The notes: generated by a model from the letters alone, not told the origin. A DNA stretch of 64,000 nt from Cryomorphaceae bacterium (GCA_017798125.1 CP059070.1:2418001-2482000), one strand, 5' to 3'. Positions 11,512 to 22,112 are shown, counted from the stretch's first letter. Made by a program: numbers and translations.

Positions 11512-14500
11512 GTGACCCTTACCGTCACCGATGAGAATGGCAATACCGATCAGTGTACCGCTACGGTGACCGTCGAAGACAACATCGATCCGACAGCCAT
11601 CTGTCAAGACATCACCATCCAACTCGACGCTTCCGGTAACGCCTCCATCTCCACTTCCGATATCGACAACGGGTCGGCCGATAACTGTGCGATCACATCA
11701 GTGTCCCTAAGTCAAACCAGCTTTAACTGTGCTCATGTTGGCGTGAATAGCGTGACCTTAACCGTTACCGACTCCAACGGCAATACCGATCAGTGTATCG
11801 CCACGGTAACCGTACAAGACATCACTCCTCCTACCGCACTCTGTCAAGACTTCACCGTTACACTCGATGCTAATGGTCAGGCTACCATCGCAGTAAGCGA
11901 CATCGACAACGGATCCAACGACGCTTGCGGTATTAGCTCTACTGTACTCAGCACCACTACATTCGACTGTAGCGATGTCGGTACCAATACCGTAACGCTC
12001 ACCGTCACCGATAACAACGGTAACTCTAGCTCTTGTACCGCTACAGTGACCGTTATTGAACCAACTATTACTGCTGCTTCCATTACCGTCAATGATAACG
12101 TCAGCTGCTTCGGAGGTAACGACGGATCAGCTACCGTTTCCGTATCCGGTAATGTCGGTGGATACAGCTACTTGTGGGATAGCGGTGAAACAACCGCAAC
12201 CGCTATCGCCTTGAACGCTGGTGCACACAACGTAACCGTAACTACAGGCGCTTGCTCTTCCGATACCATCCTGAGTGTAACCATCACCCAGCCAACTCAG
12301 ATTACAGCCGGTACCGATAACATCACCGATGTCTCCTGCTTCGGACAAAATGATGGCGCTATTGATATCACCGTATCCGGCGGTACCGCTCCGTACTCAT
12401 TCCTATGGTCTAATGGCGACAATACACAGAACATCTCAGGGCTTGACATAGGTAACTATACCGTCACCATTACCGATGACAACGGATGTACCTCCACCGC
12501 TTCTGGATTCGTCCATGGCCCAACTCAAGCTCTTAGCGCTGGTGTCGATAACCTCTCTAATATATCCTGCGTTGGAGGTAGCGATGGGGCTATCGATATC
12601 TCCGTATCCGGGGGTACCGCTCCGTACACCTACACTTGGTCCAATGGGGAAAGTACTCAAGACATCTCCGCATTGACCGTCGGTACATACAGCCTCACCG
12701 TAACCGATGATAATGGTTGTACGGCCGTAATTAGTAATATATTGGTTGATGAGCCTGCAAATGGACTGACTGCAGGAATCAATAATCTATTGAATGTGGA
12801 TTGCTTCGGAGACAGTAATGGAGCTATCGACATTTCCGTCTCTGGTGGAACCGCACCTTACACGTACAGCTGGTCCACTGGTGCAAGCACTCAAGATATC
12901 TCGGGACTTGTTGTAGGACTCTATTCGGTGACTGTTACCGATGCAAATGGATGTACAACGAATATCCCAACGATTACCGTCGATGGGCCCGCCCAAGCGC
13001 TCACCGCTAGTATTTTGAGCTTCACAGATGCTAACTGTCCAGGAGGTTCTGATGGTTCGGCCACTGCCACGGCTAGCGGAGGAACGGCACCGTACGCCTA
13101 CTTATGGTCTGCTTCGGCTGGAAACCAAATCACTTCAACCGCGACGGGATTGGCAGCGGGAGTGTATGAAGTGACTGTAACGGATGTGAATGGATGTGAC
13201 GCAACGACGAGCGTGACAATTTCAGGTACGGACTTGACACCACCTACTGCCCTTTGCAATAGTTTCAGCTTGCCATTGGATGCTACTGGAAATGCAACTA
13301 TTTCTGTTGTAGACATTGACGGAGGATCAAGCGATAACTGTGGTATTTCCGCTATGTCTATTGATTTGACGGACTTCGATTGCTCGGATATCGGACCGCA
13401 GGTCGTAACCTTGACGGTAATTGACGTGAGTGGATTGTCGAGCCAGTGTACGACGACCATTACCGTTGTGGATACCATCACCCCGGTCATTGCGACATGT
13501 CCTGCGGATACCACATTTGAGGTAGATGCAAGCTGTGATGCCTTTGCTCCGGATTACCTAACCAGCTTGAGTGTAACCGATAACTGTAGCATTACGAGTG
13601 CGGTTCAGAATCCTGCCGTAGGCAGTCCTCTACCAATCGGTACCACAACCGTGACCATTACGGTTACAGATGCAGGAGGAAATATAGCGACCTGTAGCGT
13701 GGATGTAACCGTTACCGATCCTGGAATTAATGCCAGTACAAGTCAATTGAGTCCAGTGACATGCTTCGGAGATAGCGATGGATCCGCGCTAGTCAGCGTT
13801 TCAGGAGGTTCAGGATCATACATGTACTTATGGGATAATGGTGAGACCACGGCTACGGCTACGGCATTGTCAGGAGGCACTCACTTCGTTACTGTTACGG
13901 GAGTTGGATGTGGTGGATCAGCAACCTTGAATGTAGTTATTGCCGAACCTACTCAATTGAATGTTAGTGTAGGAAGTCAAACCAATGTTAGCTGCAATGG
14001 AATTGCTGATGGTGAAGCTACCTTGAGCCTTGTAGGTGGAACGACTCCATATAGTTACATCTGGCCTGCATCTGCAGCGAATCAGACCACTGTGACTGGA
14101 AGCAATTTGGCAGCAGGGTCCTACGGTGTTACAGTGATCGACGCCAATGGATGTACAGCGACTACAACGGTCACTATTACAGAGCCTGCGCCACTTGTAG
14201 TCGTTGGATCAGGAACGGATGTGGATTGCTTCGGAGCTAATACGGGTAGTGTGAGTCTGACCGTTTCGGGTGGAACTGGTGTCTACTCATTTGATTGGTC
14301 GAACGGTTCAACTACGCAGAACATCACAAGCCTTGCTGCAGGAACTTATGATGTTACCGTAACCGATGCCAATGGGTGTGAGAACGTTCAGAGTTATTCT
14401 TTGAGCCAGCCAGCAACTGCTGTGTCGGTTGTTGGAACCGTGGTGAACACCACAACATTGAATAATGGCAGTATAGATATTACACCATCTGGAGGAACGG

Positions 14501-17500
14501 GATCATACACTTATGCATGGAGCAATGGTGCCAATACTCAAGATATCAGCGGATTGACTTCTGGACCTTATAGTGTTACCGTAACAGATGCGAATGGTTG
14601 TACGGCTGTCGCAATCTTCAATGTTCTTGATGATAACTTGCCTCCAGTGGCCGTCGACGATACTGCAAGTACGCCTATCGGAACACCAGTGACTTTGGGT
14701 TGCACGGTGAACGACAGTGATCCGGATGGAAACTTGGATACCCTTTCTGTTGCCATTATTATTCCACCACTTAATGGAACGGCAGTAGTTAACCCATTGA
14801 CCGGTGAGATTACCTACACACCGAATCCAGGATTTACGGGGGTAGATACATTGACCTATCAAGTGTGTGATAGCCTAGGATTGTGTTCTACAGCTTACAA
14901 CATCATTACCGTAGTGGGTTCGAATGTTCCTCCTATAGCTGTGACAGATTCTGTAACTACTGATGAGGATGTGACTGTAGTTATCGATCCGTTGACCAAC
15001 GATAGTGATCCTGACGCGTCCATTGATCCTACCACTGTATCCATCATTACAGGGCCGCAGAACGGTACCACCACAGTGGATCCTATTACTGGTGAGATAA
15101 CATACACGCCGAATCCAGATTACTATGGTCCAGATAGCTTGATCTATCAAGTCTGTGATACAGGTACTCCGCTACCTGCACTTTGTGATACTGCTTGGAT
15201 TTACGTGAACGTGATTCCTCAGCCGGATACAATTTATCCAGGAACGGTTGGTCCAATGGGTAACTTGAGTGTCTTTGAAGACTCTGTGCTCAATCACTGT
15301 AATCCAGTGACAACATCACTGCTATACGTTGCGGACAGCCTTGGCTCCTTCATGGTAGCGAACAATGGTACCATTACTGGTATCGGAGACGGCGATGGTT
15401 GTGCTACTTATACCCCTGATCCAAACTACAACGGAATAGATACGGTAACGACGATCATTTGTGATGCAAGCGGCGACTGTCAAGTAGTGTACAGCACTAT
15501 TACGGTGATTCCTGTCAACGATCCCCCAGTAGCTGTCAACGACACTGTAGGTACAATGGAAGCGACACCTGTGACTATTGACATAGCAAATAACGACTAC
15601 GCGCCAATTGATGGAAATATTGATCCAACCAGTGTCGTGGTTACGGTATCGCCAAGTAATGGTTCCGTTACGGTTGATCCAATAACAGGTGCTTTGACCT
15701 ATACGCCAAACGCTGGGTTTACAGGAACAGACAGCATTCAGTATGCAATTTGTGACGATGGATTCCCATTGCCAGCAGAATGCGATACAGCTTGGGTATT
15801 CATCGATGTAGATGCCGTGAACGATCCACCGATCGCGATTAATGATTTTGACACCACAAGTTCTGGTACACCAGTGTCTATCGACGTAACCGCAAACGAT
15901 AGCGACACAGATGGGAACATTGATCCGACTACGGTTACGATTATCGGTGGTCCAAACAACGGTACAGCTACGGTTGATCCAGTTACTGGAGTCATCACCT
16001 ATACCCCGGACAGTACGTTCGTGGGCAGCGATACCATTACCTACGTCGTTTGTGATGACGGTACTCCATTGCCAAGTGAGTGCGATACAGCACAAGTTAT
16101 AGTTGAAGTTGAGGAGCGTGAATTTGCCTTCGGGTTTGTTGTTCCTGAATGTGATAATGATGTAGCTAAGCTCTCTTGGGACATCAACTTATTGAACTTC
16201 CCATCACCTGGGCCAACCCCATTGACCATTACTTGGGCAGACAGCTTAGGTAATGTGATTCACGTGGACAGTAACTTGGCCTTGACGGGAACCGTCTTGT
16301 GGCCGGGTATGGTAGTCGACAACAACGGTAATCCACTTGACTGGCCGGGTTGGATCCTACAGAATGGTATTTGGGTGCCTGGTGCCGATGGATTTGAAGG
16401 ATTGCGTCCTGAAGCTGTGGTAACCTTCTCGATTAACCCAAGCGCTACGGTAACCTTGACGTATCCTCCGGCAACCCCTGCTTGTGGTGCAGAGCCGCCG
16501 TCCAATCCTATCGCGGTCAATGACACCGTGAGTACGCCTCAAGACGTGGGCATTAGTATTGCGGTCTTGAACAACGATCTCCCATCGGACACGACATTGA
16601 ATCCAGGAACAGTGGCTGTATTGACTGGTCCTCACAACGGAACAGTTGTCGTGAATCCAAATGGTACAGTTTCTTATCAGCCTACGGCTGGATATGCGGG
16701 TCCGGACAGCTTGAGCTATGTAGTCTGCGATAACAACGCACAGCCACTATGTGATACCGCATGGGTCTACATCGATGTTATTAGTGTGCTTCAGCCTCCA
16801 GTAGCGGTAGATGATGTGACGGGTACTCAAGAAGATCAGCCTGTACTCATCAGCTTGCTCGTGAACGATTTCGATACCGATGGAACTATTGATACCTCAA
16901 GTGTCACTATTCTAAGTGGACCTTCGAATGGAACCGTGAGCTATGATCCGGTTACTGGACAATTACTGTATTCTCCGAACCCAGGCTTCTCTGGAGTAGA
17001 TTCTGTACAGTATCAAGTCTGCGACAACGACGGATTGTGCGATACTGCATGGATCACAATTACAGTATCTCCAGAAAATGATCCACCTGTCGCCGTTAAT
17101 GACACTACGAATACCCTTGAGGAGACTGGAGTCGTCATTGACGTGACCAACAATGATTTCGATACAGATGCGAGCATCGATCCGACAACCGTGAATGTGA
17201 TTACACCTCCACAAAACGGTAGCTATAACGTTGATCCAGTAACCGGTCAGGTTACATATGTTCCAAACATCGACTTTGTCGGTACAGATAGTCTGACCTA
17301 TATCGTTTGCGACACGGGTACTCCATTGCCGAGCTTGTGTGACACTGCAGTTGTTTACATTGATGTACTTCCAGTGAACGATCCACCAATCGCCGTTGAC
17401 GATGTTGTGGGCACTTTGGAGGATACTCCCGTGACCATAGCAGCACCAGGAAACGACAGTGATATTGATGGAAACATTGATCCAACGACTTTGACCATCA

Positions 17501-20500
17501 TTTCAGGACCTTCGAATGGTACAGCAACTGTTGATCCTGTGACCGGCGAAGTGACCTATACCCCTGACACCAACTTTGTAGGCGTAGATACCTTAACCTA
17601 TGTCATTTGTGATGATGGTACTCCGCTGCCAAGTCTTTGTGATACGGCTCAGATCTTTGTCCAAGTAGGCAGCATTAATGATGCCCCAGTAGCATTAGTA
17701 GATTCTAGCAGTACTCTGGAAGACACTCCAGTAGTTATCGATGTGGTCTTGAATGACTTTGACACCGATGCTACAATAGATCCAACGACTGTTACCATCG
17801 TTCAACCCGCAACTAACGGTTCGGTGAATATTGACCCTGTGACAGGAGAGGTGACCTATACCCCACTTCCAGGATTCTTTGGAACCGATTCCTTGATCTA
17901 CCAGGTCTGTGACACAGGTACCCCACTTCCTGCTCTTTGTGACACAGCATGGGTTTATATTGAAGTATTGCCGGTGAATGATCCACCAATCGCTGTATAC
18001 GATTCAACGGGTACACCAGAGGACACACCAGTTACTGTCGATGTTGTGAGCAACGACAGCGATACCGATGGAAACATTGATCCGACAACCGTGACTATAG
18101 TTGGCGGACCTACTAACGGAACCGCCACTGTCGATCCAGTCACAGGTGAAATTACCTATACACCGAATCCAGGATACACTGGAGTTGATTCTGTATTGTA
18201 CAGCGTATGCGACGATGGCACGCCATTACCTGCAGAATGTGATACGGCTTGGTTGGCCATTGGCGTAATACCAACGCTTATCCCACCAGTAGCGATCAAT
18301 GATACGGTCAATACCCCGGTGAATACTCCGGTTCTTATCGACGTGCTTGTCAATGACTCAGATGCTGATGGATTCTTGGTGCCTTCTACGGTTACCGTTT
18401 CAACACCACCAGCAAATGGCTCGATTAGTATTGATCCGGTTACTGGAGCCATCACGTACACGCCAAACGCCGGATTCACAGGTACGGACGTCTTTACGTA
18501 CACAGTATGCGACAATGACGGACTTTGCGCTAGTGCAGAAGTAATTGTTGAGATTGAGGATACTAATGAACCACCTGTTGCTGTGAACGATACCTTGACT
18601 GGGTTGAGTGGCTCAGGTGTGACGACCGATCCAACAGCGAATGACTACGATCTAGATGGAAATATTGATCCAACTACTGTGGTTATCATCAGTGGTCCTC
18701 AAAATGGTACTACCGGGCCAATCAATGGAAACGGAATGTTCGACTACATTCCTAACCCAGGATTTACAGGCGTAGATTCCTTGGTATATGCCGTTTGTGA
18801 TGACGGAACACCACTTCCAAGTGAGTGTGACACGGCTGTTGTCTACTACTACATCAACCAGAATAATCCACCAGTCGCTAATTGTACAGGAACTGTAGAT
18901 GCTCAAGGTAATTGCGTCTTCCAGACATACGAGGACAGCACCATCACGATTTGCTTTGATATTACAGATCCAGATGGTCACAACGTAAGCGTAGGGGCTG
19001 CCTTGAATGGTCCTTCAAATGGTACCGTAGGAAGTGCCATTGGAAACGACAGTTGTTTCGTCTACACGCCAGATCCAAACTGGTACGGTTGGGATACAGT
19101 AACTGTCGAAATCTGTGACGACTTCACACCGGCAGCCTGCACAAGTATTACCGTGGCCATTGAAGTGTTGCCTATAAATGATCCACCAATTGCGATCAAT
19201 GACACAGCTTCTGTGGATCAGGATATGACCGTCATTGTTGATGTTCTCAATAACGACAACGACTCCATTGATGGGTTGCCATTGGATACCTCATCCGTAA
19301 TGATTCTCAATGGACCATTCAACGGGCTCGCAACTGTGAACCCAGATGGAACCATTACTTATGATCCAAACAACAGCTTCACCGGCACGGATAGCTTGAT
19401 CTATGTCGTTTGCGACAACGGATTCCCATTGCCGAGTATCTGTGATACAGCGGTCGTTTACTTCGATGTCGTAGATGTCAACAACCCACCAGTGGCGGTA
19501 GTGGATACGATTCCAGTTACGACTCCAGAAGATATTCCAATTCAGGTCTGCGTTCCATTCTTTGACCCAGATGCAGATCCAATTAGTTGGGGTAGTATTC
19601 TGACGCTACCACAAAATGGTGGATTGAGCGGATTGAGTGCGAACGACAGCTGCTTTACATATACTCCTGATCCGAATTATGTTGGAAACGATACCGTCGT
19701 TCTTGTTGCTTGCGACCCAGGTGGATTGTGCGATACCGTTACGGTCATTATTGATGTAACACCAGTGAATGATGGCGTCGTAGCCAACGGTGATTCAGGA
19801 ACATTGTGGGAAGATAGCACGGCTATCATTGATCCGTTGAATAACGACTTTGATCCTGACGGTCCTCAAAACATCGACAGCACTAGCTTCGCGATTACTA
19901 CCATGCCAGTGAACGGTACTGTGATTATCAACCCTGATGGAACCATTACATACACACCAGATCCGGATTACTATGGTCTCGATTCATTGATGTACGTCAT
20001 TTGTGACAACTTTGGTGCTTGTGACAGCGCTTGGGTGATGTTGAACGTATTGCCGCGGAATGATGCGCCAATTGCGCAGAATGATACTTTGTGTACAGTC
20101 GAAGATCAAGCCACTGTTTCTTACAATATTCTAGCGAACGACACCGACTCCATCGACTTAGCCTTCTTGGATCCAGCCAATGGGTTCACTGTATTGTCTG
20201 GCCCAAGTAATGGAACGTACAGCTTGGATGTGAACAACAACATTATCTATAATCCGAATACGGATTTCACAGGTATCGACTCCATACAGTATGCCGTTTG
20301 TGATACTGGATACGGTCTACCTCCATTTGACCTCACGCTGTGCGATACCGCTTGGATCTACATTACCGTAGTACCGGTCAATGACCCAATCACCTTCAAC
20401 AATGGAGCGACGATTGATACAGCTGCTTCGGATACATCTATGACTTATACCATTGCCGACTTCGTTTCTGACAGCACAGATACACAGTATGGCACTGGCG

Positions 20501-22110
20501 GATTGGATCTTGACAGCGTCACCATCCAGCAAAACGTGAGTAACGGATTTGTCGTGTACGACAGTCTTACTGGAGTCTTCACATACACACCTGATCCATG
20601 TTTCAATGGAATTGACACGCTCATCTATACTGTTTGTGACGTAATCATTCCTGGTGATCCGAATCTCCCATGTAACAACAATGTAGGTGCTACATGTGCA
20701 ACCGTGACGGCATACTTCGATGCAAGCGCCGTAGGTGCGCCTGATACCTCTATTATTGCGAATCAGGATTCGATCCTCACGCCAGGAACACAAAGCGCAG
20801 TCATCGACATCTTTGACAATGACGACTTGGCTGGAGACTCTCTATACGTAGCGGGAATCGTAGACACTGCTCAATTCCTCTACGGTACGTATACCCTAGT
20901 GGACAGTGTATTGACCTACATCCCAGACTCTACACTCGGATGTTACACGGATAGTGCCATGTATTTCGTGACCGGAGCAGATAACAGCTGTATTGGAGAT
21001 ACGGCATGGATCTACGTTACCGTACAACCATACGATTCTGACAACGACGGTCTACCCGACTTCTATGAAGGATTCACATTGGATACGGACAACGACGGAG
21101 TTCCAAACTACCTAGATCCAGATAGCGATAATGATGGAATTGGTGATTACCTCGAGGCCGGTCCACCAATTGATCCTTGTGATCCGCAGCCATTCGACAA
21201 TGATGGAGACGGAGTACCAGATCACCTAGATCTTGACTCGGATAACGACGGAATTGCCGACTTCCTTGAGCGCAGCAATGGCTCATTGGTTGGACCACCT
21301 TCAGGAGTGGATAGCGATGGCGACGGTATCGACGATGCTTACGATCCAGATCAAGGCGGTACGCTCATCAACGACTTTGCTTGGGATGAAGACGGAGATG
21401 GTATTCCAGATTACTTGGATATCGATTCCGATGGAGACGGTATTCCAGACTGGGTAGAGAATATCTTGAGCGTTGTACCGCCTACGGGAATTGACAGCGA
21501 TGGAGACGGTATTGATGATGCCTACGATCCTGACCACACCAATATTCCGAGTTCCGAATGGACCTTCGGTCAAGAGCCGAACGATCAAGATCAAGATGGC
21601 ATTCCTGACTTCCGCGATCTCGACTCCGACAATGATAGCTTGCCAGATGAGGATGAGAAGGGTGACAACGGAGATAATCCACGAAATACTGATAACGATA
21701 AGTTGGCTGACTTCCGTGATGTCGATTCCGATGACGACGGTGTACCCGATGAAATCGATTCACCTACGGGCGACTGTGACGGCGATGGATTACCTGACCT
21801 TCTTGATCCGGACCTCTGTGTCCTAACTCAATTACCAGACGGAATCTCACCAAATGGTGATGGAATCAACGAGTTCTTTGAGATCAAAGGAATTGAAGAT
21901 TATCCTCTGAATACACTCAAGATCTACAACCGTTGGGGTAATCTAGTCTATCAAGCCGCTCCGTACTTGAACCAATTCGACGGTCGCGCTAATGTGACTG
22001 TACCGACAGGTCAAGGCCAGTTGCTGCCAGAAGGAACGTACTTCTACGTACTCGATTTAGGAATTGAAGGAGTCGATCCTGTCTCCGGTTATATCTATAT
22101 CCGATACTAA
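11512..22110 (+). CDS. Giant T9SS-secreted SprB-like surface protein (C-terminal 3532 aa)
   Basis: Extracellular giant adhesin of the SprB/gliding-associated type; the GTG at 11512 is only an internal codon of the last array unit. Domains in order (residues of this segment): HYR units 1-183; SprB repeats (CFGxxDG ... GGTAPYTYxWSNG ... VTVTDxNGC) 184-570; two more HYR-type units to about 737; SprB repeats to about 1043; some twenty cadherin-like repeats (PPVAVNDT ... DSDxDGNID ... TYTPNPGF) 1044-3170; Asp-rich TSP3-like calcium sites (DSDGDGIDD) 3174-3435; and the CHU_C-type T9SS sorting domain from LPDGISPNGDG at residue 3441 to the end. An insert of about 130 aa near 16116-16500 breaks the cadherin-like series. 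Export through the Sec and type IX systems is inferred from family knowledge. Role probably adhesion or gliding; not proven. Confidence 0.93.
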   Translation: MTLTVTDENGNTDQCTATVTVEDNIDPTAICQDITIQLDASGNASISTSDIDNGSADNCAITSVSLSQTSFNCAHVGVNSVTLTVTDSNGNTDQCIATVTVQDITPPTALCQDFTVTLDANGQATIAVSDIDNGSNDACGISSTVLSTTTFDCSDVGTNTVTLTVTDNNGNSSSCTATVTVIEPTITAASITVNDNVSCFGGNDGSATVSVSGNVGGYSYLWDSGETTATAIALNAGAHNVTVTTGACSSDTILSVTITQPTQITAGTDNITDVSCFGQNDGAIDITVSGGTAPYSFLWSNGDNTQNISGLDIGNYTVTITDDNGCTSTASGFVHGPTQALSAGVDNLSNISCVGGSDGAIDISVSGGTAPYTYTWSNGESTQDISALTVGTYSLTVTDDNGCTAVISNILVDEPANGLTAGINNLLNVDCFGDSNGAIDISVSGGTAPYTYSWSTGASTQDISGLVVGLYSVTVTDANGCTTNIPTITVDGPAQALTASILSFTDANCPGGSDGSATATASGGTAPYAYLWSASAGNQITSTATGLAAGVYEVTVTDVNGCDATTSVTISGTDLTPPTALCNSFSLPLDATGNATISVVDIDGGSSDNCGISAMSIDLTDFDCSDIGPQVVTLTVIDVSGLSSQCTTTITVVDTITPVIATCPADTTFEVDASCDAFAPDYLTSLSVTDNCSITSAVQNPAVGSPLPIGTTTVTITVTDAGGNIATCSVDVTVTDPGINASTSQLSPVTCFGDSDGSALVSVSGGSGSYMYLWDNGETTATATALSGGTHFVTVTGVGCGGSATLNVVIAEPTQLNVSVGSQTNVSCNGIADGEATLSLVGGTTPYSYIWPASAANQTTVTGSNLAAGSYGVTVIDANGCTATTTVTITEPAPLVVVGSGTDVDCFGANTGSVSLTVSGGTGVYSFDWSNGSTTQNITSLAAGTYDVTVTDANGCENVQSYSLSQPATAVSVVGTVVNTTTLNNGSIDITPSGGTGSYTYAWSNGANTQDISGLTSGPYSVTVTDANGCTAVAIFNVLDDNLPPVAVDDTASTPIGTPVTLGCTVNDSDPDGNLDTLSVAIIIPPLNGTAVVNPLTGEITYTPNPGFTGVDTLTYQVCDSLGLCSTAYNIITVVGSNVPPIAVTDSVTTDEDVTVVIDPLTNDSDPDASIDPTTVSIITGPQNGTTTVDPITGEITYTPNPDYYGPDSLIYQVCDTGTPLPALCDTAWIYVNVIPQPDTIYPGTVGPMGNLSVFEDSVLNHCNPVTTSLLYVADSLGSFMVANNGTITGIGDGDGCATYTPDPNYNGIDTVTTIICDASGDCQVVYSTITVIPVNDPPVAVNDTVGTMEATPVTIDIANNDYAPIDGNIDPTSVVVTVSPSNGSVTVDPITGALTYTPNAGFTGTDSIQYAICDDGFPLPAECDTAWVFIDVDAVNDPPIAINDFDTTSSGTPVSIDVTANDSDTDGNIDPTTVTIIGGPNNGTATVDPVTGVITYTPDSTFVGSDTITYVVCDDGTPLPSECDTAQVIVEVEEREFAFGFVVPECDNDVAKLSWDINLLNFPSPGPTPLTITWADSLGNVIHVDSNLALTGTVLWPGMVVDNNGNPLDWPGWILQNGIWVPGADGFEGLRPEAVVTFSINPSATVTLTYPPATPACGAEPPSNPIAVNDTVSTPQDVGISIAVLNNDLPSDTTLNPGTVAVLTGPHNGTVVVNPNGTVSYQPTAGYAGPDSLSYVVCDNNAQPLCDTAWVYIDVISVLQPPVAVDDVTGTQEDQPVLISLLVNDFDTDGTIDTSSVTILSGPSNGTVSYDPVTGQLLYSPNPGFSGVDSVQYQVCDNDGLCDTAWITITVSPENDPPVAVNDTTNTLEETGVVIDVTNNDFDTDASIDPTTVNVITPPQNGSYNVDPVTGQVTYVPNIDFVGTDSLTYIVCDTGTPLPSLCDTAVVYIDVLPVNDPPIAVDDVVGTLEDTPVTIAAPGNDSDIDGNIDPTTLTIISGPSNGTATVDPVTGEVTYTPDTNFVGVDTLTYVICDDGTPLPSLCDTAQIFVQVGSINDAPVALVDSSSTLEDTPVVIDVVLNDFDTDATIDPTTVTIVQPATNGSVNIDPVTGEVTYTPLPGFFGTDSLIYQVCDTGTPLPALCDTAWVYIEVLPVNDPPIAVYDSTGTPEDTPVTVDVVSNDSDTDGNIDPTTVTIVGGPTNGTATVDPVTGEITYTPNPGYTGVDSVLYSVCDDGTPLPAECDTAWLAIGVIPTLIPPVAINDTVNTPVNTPVLIDVLVNDSDADGFLVPSTVTVSTPPANGSISIDPVTGAITYTPNAGFTGTDVFTYTVCDNDGLCASAEVIVEIEDTNEPPVAVNDTLTGLSGSGVTTDPTANDYDLDGNIDPTTVVIISGPQNGTTGPINGNGMFDYIPNPGFTGVDSLVYAVCDDGTPLPSECDTAVVYYYINQNNPPVANCTGTVDAQGNCVFQTYEDSTITICFDITDPDGHNVSVGAALNGPSNGTVGSAIGNDSCFVYTPDPNWYGWDTVTVEICDDFTPAACTSITVAIEVLPINDPPIAINDTASVDQDMTVIVDVLNNDNDSIDGLPLDTSSVMILNGPFNGLATVNPDGTITYDPNNSFTGTDSLIYVVCDNGFPLPSICDTAVVYFDVVDVNNPPVAVVDTIPVTTPEDIPIQVCVPFFDPDADPISWGSILTLPQNGGLSGLSANDSCFTYTPDPNYVGNDTVVLVACDPGGLCDTVTVIIDVTPVNDGVVANGDSGTLWEDSTAIIDPLNNDFDPDGPQNIDSTSFAITTMPVNGTVIINPDGTITYTPDPDYYGLDSLMYVICDNFGACDSAWVMLNVLPRNDAPIAQNDTLCTVEDQATVSYNILANDTDSIDLAFLDPANGFTVLSGPSNGTYSLDVNNNIIYNPNTDFTGIDSIQYAVCDTGYGLPPFDLTLCDTAWIYITVVPVNDPITFNNGATIDTAASDTSMTYTIADFVSDSTDTQYGTGGLDLDSVTIQQNVSNGFVVYDSLTGVFTYTPDPCFNGIDTLIYTVCDVIIPGDPNLPCNNNVGATCATVTAYFDASAVGAPDTSIIANQDSILTPGTQSAVIDIFDNDDLAGDSLYVAGIVDTAQFLYGTYTLVDSVLTYIPDSTLGCYTDSAMYFVTGADNSCIGDTAWIYVTVQPYDSDNDGLPDFYEGFTLDTDNDGVPNYLDPDSDNDGIGDYLEAGPPIDPCDPQPFDNDGDGVPDHLDLDSDNDGIADFLERSNGSLVGPPSGVDSDGDGIDDAYDPDQGGTLINDFAWDEDGDGIPDYLDIDSDGDGIPDWVENILSVVPPTGIDSDGDGIDDAYDPDHTNIPSSEWTFGQEPNDQDQDGIPDFRDLDSDNDSLPDEDEKGDNGDNPRNTDNDKLADFRDVDSDDDGVPDEIDSPTGDCDGDGLPDLLDPDLCVLTQLPDGISPNGDGINEFFEIKGIEDYPLNTLKIYNRWGNLVYQAAPYLNQFDGRANVTVPTGQGQLLPEGTYFYVLDLGIEGVDPVSGYIYIRY
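12061..14640 (+). repeat. Nine SprB-type repeats in two clusters
   Basis: Five units lie in 12061-13230 and four in about 13723-14640, separated by HYR-type modules. Each unit runs from a cysteine in a C-F-G-x-x-D-G context to a closing TDxNGC. The fourth unit of the second cluster is degenerate and lacks the first cysteine. Unlike the array to the left, these units differ strongly at DNA level, so they are old. Confidence 0.85.
13610..13625 (-). repeat. Dispersed GAT-hairpin, copy in the giant gene
   Basis: Minus strand: arms CTGCC/GGCAG, loop TAC, then GAT. Read on the plus strand it codes ...NPAVGS... in an HYR-type unit. Confidence 0.6.
14641..21020 (+). repeat. About twenty cadherin-like/Ig-like protein repeats
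   Basis: Units of about 90-110 residues open with PPVAVNDT-like text, carry an acidic ND(S/F)DxDGNID stretch that could bind calcium, then NGT...VDPVTGEITYTPNPGFxGxD, and close with VCDxGxxLxxxCDTAWV. DNA similarity between units is modest. A non-repeat insert at about 16116-16500 (starting EREFAFGFVVPEC) splits the series. The last two or three units before 21020 are poorly conserved. Confidence 0.85.
21031..21820 (+). repeat. TSP3-like Asp-rich calcium-binding repeats
   Basis: Successive D-x-D-x-D-G-x-x-D motifs such as DSDNDGIPDY, DTDNDGVPNYLD and DSDGDGIDDAYD. This is the usual stiff, calcium-loaded stalk seen just before T9SS C-terminal domains in Bacteroidota surface proteins. It joins directly to the sorting domain starting at 21832. 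Confidence 0.85.
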
Positions 22111-22112
22111 AA

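Larger units (their letters stand above)
1..11690 (+). repeat. Giant tandem array of 240-bp HYR-like units (49 visible)
   Basis: Head-to-tail copies of one 240-bp unit encode an 80-residue HYR-like module with four cysteines (contexts AICQ, DNCG, FDCT, DQCT). Taking the T of tgaccctta as unit start, copies begin at 1, 241, 481 and so on to 11513. The last copy stays identical to the others until about 11690 and then diverges into unique sequence. The first nine copies are 240 bp and identical, and the tenth differs only by an added C at 2353-2356. From there, 19 units are exactly 239 bp, and single units measure 241, 241, 243 and 246 bp. The array runs off the left edge, so the true copy number is unknown. 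Identity at synonymous sites points to recent amplification or ongoing homogenisation by unequal recombination. Confidence 0.97.

Noticed and set aside
2260-11622. Minus-strand open frames of 60-247 aa across the array (MDGDVLTDGC...)
   Set aside because: They are the antisense reading of the same repeat, lack independent starts, and show no protein-like domain.
1-11690. CRISPR-like array because of many identical repeats
   Set aside because: Units are contiguous with no spacers, are 240 bp long and are coding.
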